From Actinomycetes bacterium (lineage in GTDB: Bacteria > Actinomycetota > Thermoleophilia > Solirubrobacterales > 70-9), in assembly GCA_023436605.1 (NCBI GenBank), contig JAEZIQ010000015.1:1-30510 (forward strand): a stretch of 30,510 bases of DNA. The letters are read 5' to 3'. Every line of letters starts with the position of its first letter. Position 1 is the stretch's first letter. The notes under the pieces are model-generated. The model worked only from the letters and a program-made list of their open reading frames with translations. It was not told the origin of the DNA and did not search any database. Shown here piece after piece: positions 10,092 through 18,251 of the stretch. The position numbers were made by a program, and so were the translations under genes.

Positions 10092-11253
10092 CCCGTCCAG
10101 CACCCCGCTGTCCCCTCCTTTCACCGAGGAGCACGAAGATCTGCGCGAAACCGTGCGCCGCTTTGTGATCAACGAGATCGTCCCGCACCTCGACGAGTGG
10201 GAGGACGCCCGGCTCTTTCCCCGTGAGCTTTACAACCGTTGTGGCGAACTCGGCTTCCTTGGCCTCAAATACCCCGAGGAGTACGGCGGCCAGGGCGGCA
10301 GCTACCTCCACGACGCGGTCTGGGTCGAGGAGCTCGCCCGGAGCGGCGCGTCCGGCGGGGTCGCGGCCGGGTTGAACGCCCACTCTTCGATCGCCTCACC
10401 TCCGATCTTCAAGTTCGGCAACGAGTGGCAGAAACAGCGCTGGCTCGCGCCCGGGATCAGGGGCGAAAAGATCGGCGCCCTGGGGATAACCGAACCCGGG
10501 GCCGGATCCGACGTGGCTTCCCTGCGAACCTCCGCAAAGAAGATCGACGGTGGCTACCTGGTCAACGGTTCGAAGACCTTCATCACCAACGGGGTCCGGG
10601 CCGACTTTCTCGTCTGCGCGGTAAAGACCACCGAGGAGGGAGGCCACAACGGCATCTCCTTCCTCGTCATCGACACCGACTCACCCGGCTACGAAGTGAC
10701 CTCGAAGCTGGAAAAGATGGGATGGCACTCGTCAGACACCGCCGAGATCACCTTCACCGATCTCGAGGTTCCGGAAGAGCACCTGCTCGGCAACGAGAAC
10801 GAGGGCTTCCAGCTGATCATGGCCAACTTCGCCTGGGAGCGGCTGCTGATGGCGATCGGAGCGGTCGGCGCGATGGACTGGCTGATCGAAAAGTCGATCG
10901 AGTACGCGAACGAGCGACAGGCCTTCGGCCGTTCGATCGGCTCCTTCCAGGCCATCCGTCACAAGATTGCCGAAATGGCGACGACCACGGCCGCCGCGCG
11001 GACCCTCACCTATGACACGCTACGACGGTTCCACGAGGGCGAGATGGTGATCCGCGAGGTTTCGATGACCAAGCTGATGACCCAGCGCGCCCTGGTCGAA
11101 GTGGCGGACGAGGCCCTCCAGATTCACGGTGGCTACGGCTACATGAAGGAGTACGGCATCGAACGGGCCCTGCGCGACGCCAGGCTCGGGCCGATCGGGG
11201 GCGGCACCGACGAGATCATGAAAGACATCATCGGCAAGACATTCGGTCTCTAG
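10084..11253 (+). CDS. acyl-CoA dehydrogenase
   Basis: A 389-residue FAD enzyme that introduces the alpha,beta double bond in acyl-CoA and passes electrons to ETF. The FAD/substrate loop GITEPGAGSDVASLRT, the RQAFGRSIGSFQAIRHKIAEM helix and the C-terminal HGGYGYMKEYGIERALRDAR motif are all present. The usual C-terminal catalytic Glu (YEGT in medium- and short-chain enzymes) is replaced by IGGGT. Instead E252 in FAWERLLMA occupies the position used by isovaleryl-CoA and long-chain acyl-CoA dehydrogenases, so a branched- or long-chain substrate is favoured. It overlaps the preceding reductase gene by eight bases and is followed after 16 bases by the protease gene. Confidence 0.94.
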   Translation: MNNPSSTPLSPPFTEEHEDLRETVRRFVINEIVPHLDEWEDARLFPRELYNRCGELGFLGLKYPEEYGGQGGSYLHDAVWVEELARSGASGGVAAGLNAHSSIASPPIFKFGNEWQKQRWLAPGIRGEKIGALGITEPGAGSDVASLRTSAKKIDGGYLVNGSKTFITNGVRADFLVCAVKTTEEGGHNGISFLVIDTDSPGYEVTSKLEKMGWHSSDTAEITFTDLEVPEEHLLGNENEGFQLIMANFAWERLLMAIGAVGAMDWLIEKSIEYANERQAFGRSIGSFQAIRHKIAEMATTTAAARTLTYDTLRRFHEGEMVIREVSMTKLMTQRALVEVADEALQIHGGYGYMKEYGIERALRDARLGPIGGGTDEIMKDIIGKTFGL

Positions 11254-11269
11254 CCGGGTTGATACGAAG

Positions 11270-12403
11270 GTGAGACGGGAGGCCAACCTTCGGAGCAAGT
11301 TCATCGGTCTGATCGTCGTCCTTCTTGCCGGGACGGTGGCGGGCGCTGCTGCGTGGAGCAATCCGGCCGCCGCCGGACCCGTCGAGGACGGCGAGAGCAG
11401 GCGGTTCGGGGCCGGACCGGCCGCGCCCTACGTGGTCGGCGGCAACGACACGACTGCGGCCCGGTTCCCCTGGCAGGTGCTGATCACCGCCAACGGCAAC
11501 CAGTTCTGCGGCGGGGTGCTGATCCACCCGATGATCATCCTCACTGCCGCCCACTGTCTGGTGGACGATCAGCTGAACTACTTCGAGGAGCGCCCCGACA
11601 TCGAACTCCGGGCCTACGCCGGCCGCACACATCTCAACACCGGTGGTGAAGACCTCGAGTGGAATATCTCCCGGGTGGACCCGGGGTACCACCCGGCGAC
11701 CGGCGCCTACGACTGGGGATTCATCTCACTCGGGGAACCGGCTTCGGCACCGACACTGAAACTGGCGGGCCCGAACGAGAGGCCGCTCTGGAAGACCGGC
11801 CGCAGGGCAACCCTCTCCGGGTTCGGCGACAAGGCTGAAGCGGGAAAGCCCGCCAGCATCCTCCAGCAGGCCGACATTCCTATCCTCGCCGACTCGGACT
11901 GCAGCCACTACGGCACCCGGTTCCGGTCGTCGACCATGCTCTGCGCCGGCTATCTGGGCGGCGGCAGGGATGCCTGCCAGGGCGACAGCGGGGGACCGCT
12001 CAGCGTCGTGGCCGACCGCGGAGAGAGCAGGCTGGTCGGCATCGTCAGCACCGGCAACGGCTGCGCCCGGCGGGACTTCCCGGGGATCTACTCCCGGGTG
12101 GCGGAGCCGGTTCTAAGCGACCGGATTCAGCTTTACGTTGCGTCGATCGAGTCGTTGGATGGGTTTCCGGCCGCATACACGGGTATCGAGGTGATCGGCT
12201 CCGGGGCCCGTCCGCTCGGCTGCGCGGCAGCAATAAATTCCAGAAGGAAGGCCGGGCAGCGGGTAAAGTCGAGAGCGCGGTCACTTCGGACCGCGAGGAG
12301 ATCGGGGAGCCGGAAGCGCGCAAAAGTGGCCAAGCGGCGCCTTGAGAGTGCCAAACTCCGGCTGACGAAGAGCCGGGCTAATTCAGAGAGGGTCTGCTTT
12401 TGA
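11270..12403 (+). CDS. secreted trypsin-like serine protease with Cys-flanked basic tail
   Basis: A 377-residue S1-family endopeptidase. An N-terminal signal or membrane segment (residues 10-28) and a short propeptide precede VVGG at 55-58, the activation site. The triad is H95 (LTAAHC), D148 (YDWGF) and S240 (CQGDSGGPL). D234 in RDACQGDS corresponds to trypsin Asp189, predicting cleavage after Arg or Lys. The domain ends near residue 292. The last 60 residues are very rich in Arg, Lys, Ser and Ala, probably helical, and bounded by C318 and C376; such Cys-bracketed basic tails appear in Solirubrobacterales exported proteins (from memory). It starts at GTG 11270 and its stop overlaps the TTG of the next gene (TTGA). 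Confidence 0.9.
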   Translation: MRREANLRSKFIGLIVVLLAGTVAGAAAWSNPAAAGPVEDGESRRFGAGPAAPYVVGGNDTTAARFPWQVLITANGNQFCGGVLIHPMIILTAAHCLVDDQLNYFEERPDIELRAYAGRTHLNTGGEDLEWNISRVDPGYHPATGAYDWGFISLGEPASAPTLKLAGPNERPLWKTGRRATLSGFGDKAEAGKPASILQQADIPILADSDCSHYGTRFRSSTMLCAGYLGGGRDACQGDSGGPLSVVADRGESRLVGIVSTGNGCARRDFPGIYSRVAEPVLSDRIQLYVASIESLDGFPAAYTGIEVIGSGARPLGCAAAINSRRKAGQRVKSRARSLRTARRSGSRKRAKVAKRRLESAKLRLTKSRANSERVCF

Positions 12404-13917
12404 ACTCGAGTATTCGCAATCTGGTTGCAGCTCCCGTGACTATGGTCGGAGCAATTCTGATCAGCGTGCTCGCCCTCGCCCCGGCAGCTTCGGCCGCACC
12501 GATCCCTTCGGCCGGGCCGGCGACTTCGCTGCCTGACTTCTCCGGCAAACCTTTCAAGGCCCAGCCGATCAGGGGTGCCACCAGGGCCCCACAGAACCCC
12601 TTCATGGCGAAGAACCAGAAGAGCAACATCCACAACGACACCTGGATGACCGGCACCTACAGCTGGCCGGGACCGCTCGGCCGGAACCTGGTCGCCAGTT
12701 CCGGTTCGGCCGCCAACGGGATCTGCTCGACGATCGCCTTCGACTCGCGCGGCCGCATCGTCACGGTCTGCGTCTCCACGGTGGCCGCCCCGCAGGCCCG
12801 GATCGTCGATCCTGACACCCTGGAGGTAATCGACACCTTCGATCTGCCGAACGCGGACCCGGTCGGCAACACCCCCGCGTACCAGAACTTCTCAGCGGGT
12901 GGCTACTTTTACCTGAACAACCGGGACCAGCTGGTAATCCCGACACGGACCAACCACATCTTCCTGCTCGGCCAGACCCCGGATGGCTCCGAATTCCAGC
13001 TGGTCAAGGACTACGACCTGACCTCCGTGGTCGATCCGGAGAGCGAGCGGATGAATTCGGCCCTGCCGGACTTCCAGGGCCTGATCTGGTTCGTCGTCAA
13101 GCAGACCGGTGAGGTCGGCAACCTCGACCCGAAGACCGGCAGGATCCGGGTGCTGAAGCTGAACGAAGGCATCCAGAACTCCTTTACGGTCGATCGCGGC
13201 GCCATTTACGTGGTGACCAGCAAGCACCTCTTCAAACTCGGCAAACAGAACAACGGCAAGCCAACGGTGAAGTGGAAGGTCAAGTACAAAAACGACGGGC
13301 GGATCAAACCCGGACAGGCCGACGCCGGCACGGGAACCACTCCCGACGTGATGACCGGGGGCTACGTCTCGATCGTCGACAACGCCAACCCGGAGAACGT
13401 CGTCGTGTACCGGACTGCGGACAAGCTGAAGGGCAAGGGGCGCAAGGTCTGCGAGGTCCCCGTCTTCGGACGCAACGCCAGCGCTACCGAGAACTCGCTG
13501 ATCACCACCGGCCGCTCGATCATCGTCGAGAACAACTACGGCTACACGGACATTTTCGCCCCGGGCGCGAACGAGGTTGTAACCAAGGCCGGTTTTGCCC
13601 GGGTCGACATCCGAAAAGGTGGCAAGGGCTGCCGCAAGGTCTGGACCAACAAGACCGAACGGGCCCCCTCGGTGGTCCCGAAGATGTCCTCGAAGACCGG
13701 GCTGATCTACGCCTACACCCGACCGCCCGACCCGAGCGGTTCGCAGGGGTATTACTGGTCGGCGATCGACTTCAAGACCGGCAAGACTGCGTGGAACAAG
13801 TACGCCGGTTCAGGCTTCCTCTACAACAACAACTACGCGGGACTCGGGCTGGGCCCTGATGGAACCGCGTATCTCGGAGTCGTCGGCGGCATCGTCGCCC
13901 TTCGCGACGGGCCATAA
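12400..13917 (+). CDS. secreted protein of unknown function, possible beta-propeller
   Basis: A 505-residue protein starting at TTG 12400, supported by GAGAGG at 12386-12391 and a signal peptide (MVGAILISVLALAPAASA). I do not recognise a named family. The mature part has repeated short units in which a hydrophobic strand is followed by Asp/Gly turns, such as GRIVTVC, TLEVIDTF, GLIWFVVKQTGEVGNLDPKTGRI, GAIYVVTSKHLFKL, GYYWSAIDFKTGKTAW and GTAYLGVVGGIVAL. This pattern suggests a quinoprotein-like or YVTN-like beta-propeller, without PQQ-binding residues that I can identify. Its start overlaps the protease stop by four bases, so the two exported proteins are translationally coupled. A large terminator follows. 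Confidence 0.8.
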   Translation: MNSSIRNLVAAPVTMVGAILISVLALAPAASAAPIPSAGPATSLPDFSGKPFKAQPIRGATRAPQNPFMAKNQKSNIHNDTWMTGTYSWPGPLGRNLVASSGSAANGICSTIAFDSRGRIVTVCVSTVAAPQARIVDPDTLEVIDTFDLPNADPVGNTPAYQNFSAGGYFYLNNRDQLVIPTRTNHIFLLGQTPDGSEFQLVKDYDLTSVVDPESERMNSALPDFQGLIWFVVKQTGEVGNLDPKTGRIRVLKLNEGIQNSFTVDRGAIYVVTSKHLFKLGKQNNGKPTVKWKVKYKNDGRIKPGQADAGTGTTPDVMTGGYVSIVDNANPENVVVYRTADKLKGKGRKVCEVPVFGRNASATENSLITTGRSIIVENNYGYTDIFAPGANEVVTKAGFARVDIRKGGKGCRKVWTNKTERAPSVVPKMSSKTGLIYAYTRPPDPSGSQGYYWSAIDFKTGKTAWNKYAGSGFLYNNNYAGLGLGPDGTAYLGVVGGIVALRDGP

Positions 13918-13951
13918 GAAGTCGGCGGAATCCGCTCCGCCTCCAAGCCGC

Positions 13952-13995
13952 CGGTGACGCGGTGGTGTTCTGCTGGTACACCACCGCGTCACCGA
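13952..13995. terminator. bidirectional terminator
   Basis: CGGTGACGCGGTGGTG (13952-13967) is perfectly complementary to 13979-13994, giving a 16-bp stem with an 11-nt loop. It lies between the convergent propeller-like gene (+) and aldehyde dehydrogenase gene (-). There is no long T-run on either side. Confidence 0.75.
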
Positions 13996-14004
13996 GAGGC
14001 TTGA

Positions 14005-15453
14005 TCAATCGAGGTTGATCATCACGTGCTTGACCTGGGTGTAGTCCTCGAGGGAGTACATGCTCATGTCCTTGCCGTAGCCGGACTCGTTGTAGCCGCC
14101 GTGGGGCATCTCGACCGCCATCAGGATGTGGTCGTTGACCCAGACCGCGCCGAAGCGGAGCGCGTTCGTAACCCGCATCGCCCGTCCAACGTCACGGGTC
14201 CAGACCGAGGAAGCGAGCCCGTACTTGGTGCCGTTGGCCCACCTGATCGCCTCTTCCTCATCGGTGAAGCGCTGCACCGTCATGGCCGGTCCGAAAATCT
14301 CGTTCTGGACCAGTTCGTCCTCCTGCTGCAGGTCGGCGATCACGGTCGGCTCGACAAAGAAGCCGGGCAGGTCAGCCTGCTTGCCACCGGTCACGACCTG
14401 GGCGTGTGAAGGGGCCCGGTCGATCAGTCCGGTCACGTGCTCGAGCTGCTTGGCGGAGTTGACCGGCCCCAGCGTCGTCTCGGCCGCGTCGAGATCACCC
14501 ATCACGTAGCCCCTGGCTTCGTTGGCGAGACCGTTGACCACGTCGTCATACACCTTGGGTCCGGCGAGGATCCGGGTCGCGGCAGTGCAGTCCTGTCCGG
14601 CGTTGAAGAGGGCGGTCCCGGCGATCGTCTCGTAAACCGCATCGAGGTCGGCGTCGTCGAAGACGATGACGGGGGCCTTGCCGCCGAGTTCGAGGTGGAC
14701 CCGCTTGAGCGTGTCGGCGGCGGCCTTCGCGATCCACTTGCCGGTTCCGATCGAGCCGGTCAGCGAGACCATCTTGATGTCGGGGTGGGTTACCAGCGTC
14801 GAGCCGGCCGGGTCACCGTGTCCACCGATGAAGTTGGTCACGCCGGGCGGGAAGATCTCGGCGCAGATCCGGGCCAGGGTATGGAGAGTGGTGACCGGAG
14901 TCGATTCAGCCGGTTTCAGGACCAGGGTGTTGCCGGTTGCGAGCGCGGGGCCGAGCTTCCAGGCGGCCATCATCAGCGGGTAGTTCCAGGGGGTGATCTG
15001 GGCGACCGGACCGACCGGTTCACGGCGGATGAAGGAAGTGTGGCCCGGCAGGTACTCCATCGCCGCCTTGCCCTCGAGGTTGCGGGCCGCGGTGGCGAAG
15101 TAGCGGATGTGGTCGGCCGTGGTGTCGAGTTCCTCATCAATGAAGGCCTGACGCGGCTTGCCGGCGTCGGCCGATTCGAGGTCGGTGAGTTCGTCGCCGT
15201 TCTCGATGATTGCGTCAGCCAGGGCGAGCAGCCGATCCGAGCGTTCACGAGGAGTGGTGGTGGCCCAGCCGTTCTCAAAAGCGGCCTTGGCCGCTGCGAC
15301 CGCCCGGTTCACATCCTCGACCCCGGAGAGCGGGGACTCGGCGATCACTTCGCCGGTCGAGGGGTTGATCACTGGTTCCGAGCCGCCGTCGACCGGGTCG
15401 ACGAACTCGCCATTGATCATGTTCTGGAGTCGCAACTTCTCGGTGATTGCCAT
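14005..15453 (-). CDS. patD: gamma-aminobutyraldehyde dehydrogenase
   Basis: A 482-residue NAD-dependent aldehyde dehydrogenase, cytoplasmic. It closely follows E. coli PatD (YdcW) as remembered: PGHTSFIRREPVG, WNYPLMMAAWKLGPALATGN, KMVSLTGSIGTGK, E255 in HLELGGKAPVIVFDDAD, nucleophile C289 in NAGQDCTAA, and the C-terminal EMPHGGYNESGYGKDMS followed by LEDYTQVKHVM. It would oxidise 4-aminobutanal to 4-aminobutanoate (GABA), the second step of putrescine catabolism. It starts at ATG 15453 with a strong GGAGGAGG seven bases upstream and is third in an operon with an aminotransferase and alanine dehydrogenase. Related omega-amino aldehydes are possible substrates. Confidence 0.92.
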   Translation of the reverse strand: MAITEKLRLQNMINGEFVDPVDGGSEPVINPSTGEVIAESPLSGVEDVNRAVAAAKAAFENGWATTTPRERSDRLLALADAIIENGDELTDLESADAGKPRQAFIDEELDTTADHIRYFATAARNLEGKAAMEYLPGHTSFIRREPVGPVAQITPWNYPLMMAAWKLGPALATGNTLVLKPAESTPVTTLHTLARICAEIFPPGVTNFIGGHGDPAGSTLVTHPDIKMVSLTGSIGTGKWIAKAAADTLKRVHLELGGKAPVIVFDDADLDAVYETIAGTALFNAGQDCTAATRILAGPKVYDDVVNGLANEARGYVMGDLDAAETTLGPVNSAKQLEHVTGLIDRAPSHAQVVTGGKQADLPGFFVEPTVIADLQQEDELVQNEIFGPAMTVQRFTDEEEAIRWANGTKYGLASSVWTRDVGRAMRVTNALRFGAVWVNDHILMAVEMPHGGYNESGYGKDMSMYSLEDYTQVKHVMINLD

Positions 15454-15466
15454 CTCTTTCCTCCTC

Positions 15467-15486
15467 CCCCGACCTTCCGGTCGGGG
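15467..15486 (-). promoter_or_regulatory. hairpin directly upstream of the patD ribosome binding site
   Basis: CCCCGACC (15467-15474) and GGTCGGGG (15479-15486) form an 8-bp stem with a 4-nt loop in the ald-patD gap. On the minus strand it abuts the GGAGGAGG ribosome binding site and has no U-run after it, so an intrinsic terminator is unlikely. A processing or stability element between the two cistrons is more plausible. Confidence 0.45.
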
Positions 15487-15517
15487 CTAACGCGTTTGAC
15501 TGGTCCCGGCGGGCTGG

Positions 15518-16639
15518 TCAGACCCAGCCGAGTGCTTCTTCGACGGGCACATACTGCTGGCCGGTGCCTTCGGCCACACCCTGGTGAGTCACACTGCCGG
15601 CGGCGACGTTGATGCCCGGCCGGAGACCAGGATCACGCTGGACCGCCGCCTGGATGCCGTTATCGGCCAGCGCCAGCGCGTAGGGCAGAGTGGCGTTGGT
15701 CAAGGCACTGGTCGAAGTGATCGGAACCGCCCCCGGCATGTTGGCTACGCAGTAATGGATCACGCCGTCGACTTCATAGGTCGGATCACGATGGGTGGTC
15801 GGCCTCGAAGTCTCGAAGCAGCCGCCCTGGTCGATCGCTACGTCGACCAGGACCGCGCCCGGCTTCATCAGCTTGAGCTGCTCCCGTTTGATCACCCAGG
15901 GGGCCCGGGCACCGTGGACCAGCACCGCGCCAATCACGAGGTCAGCCTTGGGCAGCAGTTCCTCAACCGCGAGAGTCGTCGAGTAGACGGTCGACGCTTC
16001 GCGGGCGTAGTGCAGGTCGAGCTCGCGCAGCCGGTCGAGCGAGCGGTCGAGAATGAAAACGTCAGCCGCCATGCCCATCGCGATGAAGGCGGCGTTGGTG
16101 CCGACCACCCCGCCACCAATCACGACCACGTTGGCGGCGGCGACACCCGGCACCCCACCCAGCAGTACACCCCGGCCACCCATCGGCTTCTCGAGCATGA
16201 AGGCACCAGCCTGGGTCGCGATCCGGCCCGCAATCTCGCTCATCGGTGCAAGCAGCGGCAACCGGCCGTTGGCATCCTCGACCGTCTCGTAGGCGACACA
16301 GGTCGAGCCGGACTTCATCAGCCCGGCCGTCTGTTCCGGGTCAGGAGCGAGGTGGAGATAGGTGAAGAGCAGGTGCTCGGGCTTCAGCATCTCGATTTCC
16401 GATGCCTGCAGCTCCTTGACGTGGAGGATCATCTCGGCCGCATCGAAAACCGATGCGGCGTCCGGGAGGATCCTCGCGCCCTGCGCTTCATAGGAGGTAT
16501 TCGCGATCGCCGACCCTTCGCCGGCTCCATCCTCGATCAGGACCTCATGTCCATGCTCGACGAACTCGCGCACCCCGGCCGGGGTAATCGCCACCCGGTA
16601 CTCGTCCTGCTTGATCTCCTTGATGACGCCGACCTTCAT
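15518..16639 (-). CDS. ald: alanine dehydrogenase
   Basis: A 373-residue NAD-dependent enzyme that reversibly deaminates L-alanine to pyruvate and ammonium. N-terminal MKVGVIKEIKQDEYRVAITP contains the pyruvate-binding R15; K75 (HVKE), H96 (LHLAPD) and D270 (AIDQGG) match the known active-site residues of this family. The Rossmann motif VVVIGGGVVGTNAA begins near residue 172. Length is normal for Ald. ATG 16639 has GAGG six bases upstream. It lies between a pyruvate-type aminotransferase (59-base gap) and patD (65-base gap), so its likely role is to regenerate pyruvate from the alanine made by the aminotransferase (inference). Confidence 0.96.
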   Translation of the reverse strand: MKVGVIKEIKQDEYRVAITPAGVREFVEHGHEVLIEDGAGEGSAIANTSYEAQGARILPDAASVFDAAEMILHVKELQASEIEMLKPEHLLFTYLHLAPDPEQTAGLMKSGSTCVAYETVEDANGRLPLLAPMSEIAGRIATQAGAFMLEKPMGGRGVLLGGVPGVAAANVVVIGGGVVGTNAAFIAMGMAADVFILDRSLDRLRELDLHYAREASTVYSTTLAVEELLPKADLVIGAVLVHGARAPWVIKREQLKLMKPGAVLVDVAIDQGGCFETSRPTTHRDPTYEVDGVIHYCVANMPGAVPITSTSALTNATLPYALALADNGIQAAVQRDPGLRPGINVAAGSVTHQGVAEGTGQQYVPVEEALGWV

Positions 16640-16697
16640 GAGTTACCTCGTCCTCTCTGTTATTCCGCTGGGCGGGGTGGCATTGGGTTTGGTTGGG

Positions 16698-18080
16698 TCA
16701 GTTCCTCATCATCTCCGAGGCCTCGGTAAGGACCGGCCTCAGGACGTCGTGCATTTCCTCAAACTGCTCGGTGTCACAGATCAGCGGCGGCGAGAACTGG
16801 ATCACGGGGTCGCCACGGTCGTCGGCCCGGCAGATCAGGCCGCGGTTGTAGAGCTCGCCCGAAAGGAAGCCGCGCAAGAGCCGCTCCGATTCCTCCTTGT
16901 TGAAGCTCTCTTTGGTGTCCTGGTCCTTGACCAGCTCGATCGCCTGGAAGAAGCCGGCGCCGCGCACGTCACCGACGATCGGGATGTCACGGAGCGACTC
17001 GAGCATGTCGCGGAACTCGCCTTCCTTGGCCAGTACCTGGCCACAAAGGTCTTCCCGCTCATAGATCTCGATGTTGGCGAGGGCGACCGCCGCCGCGACC
17101 GGGTGGCCGGCGAAGGTGAAACCGTGAGCGAAAGAGGCGTCGCCTTCCATGAACGGTTCGGCGACCTTGTCGGAAGCGATCATCGCGCCCATCGGGGCGT
17201 AGGCCGAGGTGAGAGCCTTGGCCGAGGTGATGATGTCGGGCTGGTAGCCGAAGCGTTCGCAGCCGAAGTAGTGACCGAGACGACCCCAGGCACAGATCAC
17301 CTCGTCGGAGATCAGCAGGACGTCGTACTTGTCGCAGATCCGTCGCACTTCCTGGAAGTAACCGTCCGGCGGCACAAAACAGCCACCGGCGTTCTGGACC
17401 GGCTCGAGGATGACCGCGGAAACGGTCTCCGGACCTTCGAAGAGGATCCGTTCCTCGATCGCGTCCGAGGCCCAGACCGGTTCGCGATCCTCGGGCCAGC
17501 GGTAGATGTTGGTGTTCGGCACGTGGCAGCCGCCCGGGGCCAGCGGCTCGAACTGCGAGCGGAGGTTGGTCACGCCGGTTGCCGAGAGGGCTCCGAGGGT
17601 GGTGCCGTGGTAAGCCACCTCGCGGGCGATGTGCTTGGCCTTCTGACCGTTGCCGCGCATCCGGTGATAGTTGCGGGCGAGCTTCAGGGCGGACTCGACC
17701 GCCTCGCTGCCACCGCTCGTGAAGAACACCTTGTTGAGGTCACCCGGGGTCAGCGACGAGATCTTCGTGGCAAGCTCGATCGCCCGCGGATGGGCGTAGC
17801 TCCAGATCACGAAGAAGTCGAGCTCCTCGAACTGGCGGGCGGCCGCTTCGGCCAGTTCCGGCCGGCCGTGACCGGCGTTCGAGCAGAACAGCCCGGAAAG
17901 CCCGTCGAGGTAACGCTTGCCGTGGGCGTCATACACATAGGCGCCCTCGCCCCGGCTGATGATCGGGATCTCGTTCTCGTCGCTGTACCCGCCCATGCGG
18001 GAGAAGTGCATCCAGAGATGGCGGCGTGCCTGCTCCTGAAGATCCTGGACGGCTGACTTGCTGGGGGTTGCTGTTGACAC
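16698..18080 (-). CDS. class III aminotransferase, probable putrescine-pyruvate aminotransferase
   Basis: A 460-residue PLP-dependent omega-aminotransferase of fold type I. PLP contacts are visible: phosphate-binding TSGGSEAVE (121-129), D259 in ISDEVICAWGR and the Schiff-base K288 in SAKALTSAYAPMGA. HGFTFAGHPVAAAVALANIEI and the overall layout resemble P. aeruginosa SpuC (putrescine-pyruvate aminotransferase). Company with patD and ald supports putrescine plus pyruvate to 4-aminobutanal plus alanine. Alternatives in the same subfamily are beta-alanine-, taurine- or other diamine-pyruvate aminotransferases; taurine systems also use Ald. GTG 18080 has AAGGAGGAG just upstream. It is first in the minus-strand operon and divergent from the permease gene. 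Confidence 0.88.
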   Translation of the reverse strand: MSTATPSKSAVQDLQEQARRHLWMHFSRMGGYSDENEIPIISRGEGAYVYDAHGKRYLDGLSGLFCSNAGHGRPELAEAAARQFEELDFFVIWSYAHPRAIELATKISSLTPGDLNKVFFTSGGSEAVESALKLARNYHRMRGNGQKAKHIAREVAYHGTTLGALSATGVTNLRSQFEPLAPGGCHVPNTNIYRWPEDREPVWASDAIEERILFEGPETVSAVILEPVQNAGGCFVPPDGYFQEVRRICDKYDVLLISDEVICAWGRLGHYFGCERFGYQPDIITSAKALTSAYAPMGAMIASDKVAEPFMEGDASFAHGFTFAGHPVAAAVALANIEIYEREDLCGQVLAKEGEFRDMLESLRDIPIVGDVRGAGFFQAIELVKDQDTKESFNKEESERLLRGFLSGELYNRGLICRADDRGDPVIQFSPPLICDTEQFEEMHDVLRPVLTEASEMMRN

Positions 18081-18116
18081 GCTCTCCTCCTTCTGCGGAA
18101 GATCAATGGGGGAATA

Positions 18117-18145
18117 TTGACTTCACCCTATGTCGGTGACATACC
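18117..18145 (+). promoter_or_regulatory. promoter region of the permease gene with embedded palindrome
   Basis: TTGACT (18117-18122) and CATACC (18140-18145), 17 bases apart, form a plausible promoter reading towards the permease. A perfect 6-3-6 palindrome, TATGTCGGTGACATA (18129-18143), fills the spacer and enters the -10 element. It lies between the divergent catabolic operon and the permease, where a regulator of the GntR or a similar dimeric family could act. No regulator gene is adjacent. Confidence 0.5.
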
Positions 18146-18251
18146 CCAGACAAGCCGACGAAACGTAAAAAGAGGTCTACTTCTCGTGACCAGTCGTCCG
18201 CCGGGGTCTGCGAACCGGACAGGCGCCGCGACTCCGAATAGGTTTCCGGAC

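Noticed and set aside
15467..15486. Hairpin between ald and patD as an intrinsic terminator
   Set aside because: No T-run follows on the minus strand; the ribosome binding site of patD follows directly.
18117..18251. Upstream extension of the permease ORF to TTG 18117
   Set aside because: The TTG is the -35 hexamer TTGACT and the extension has no membrane or conserved character.
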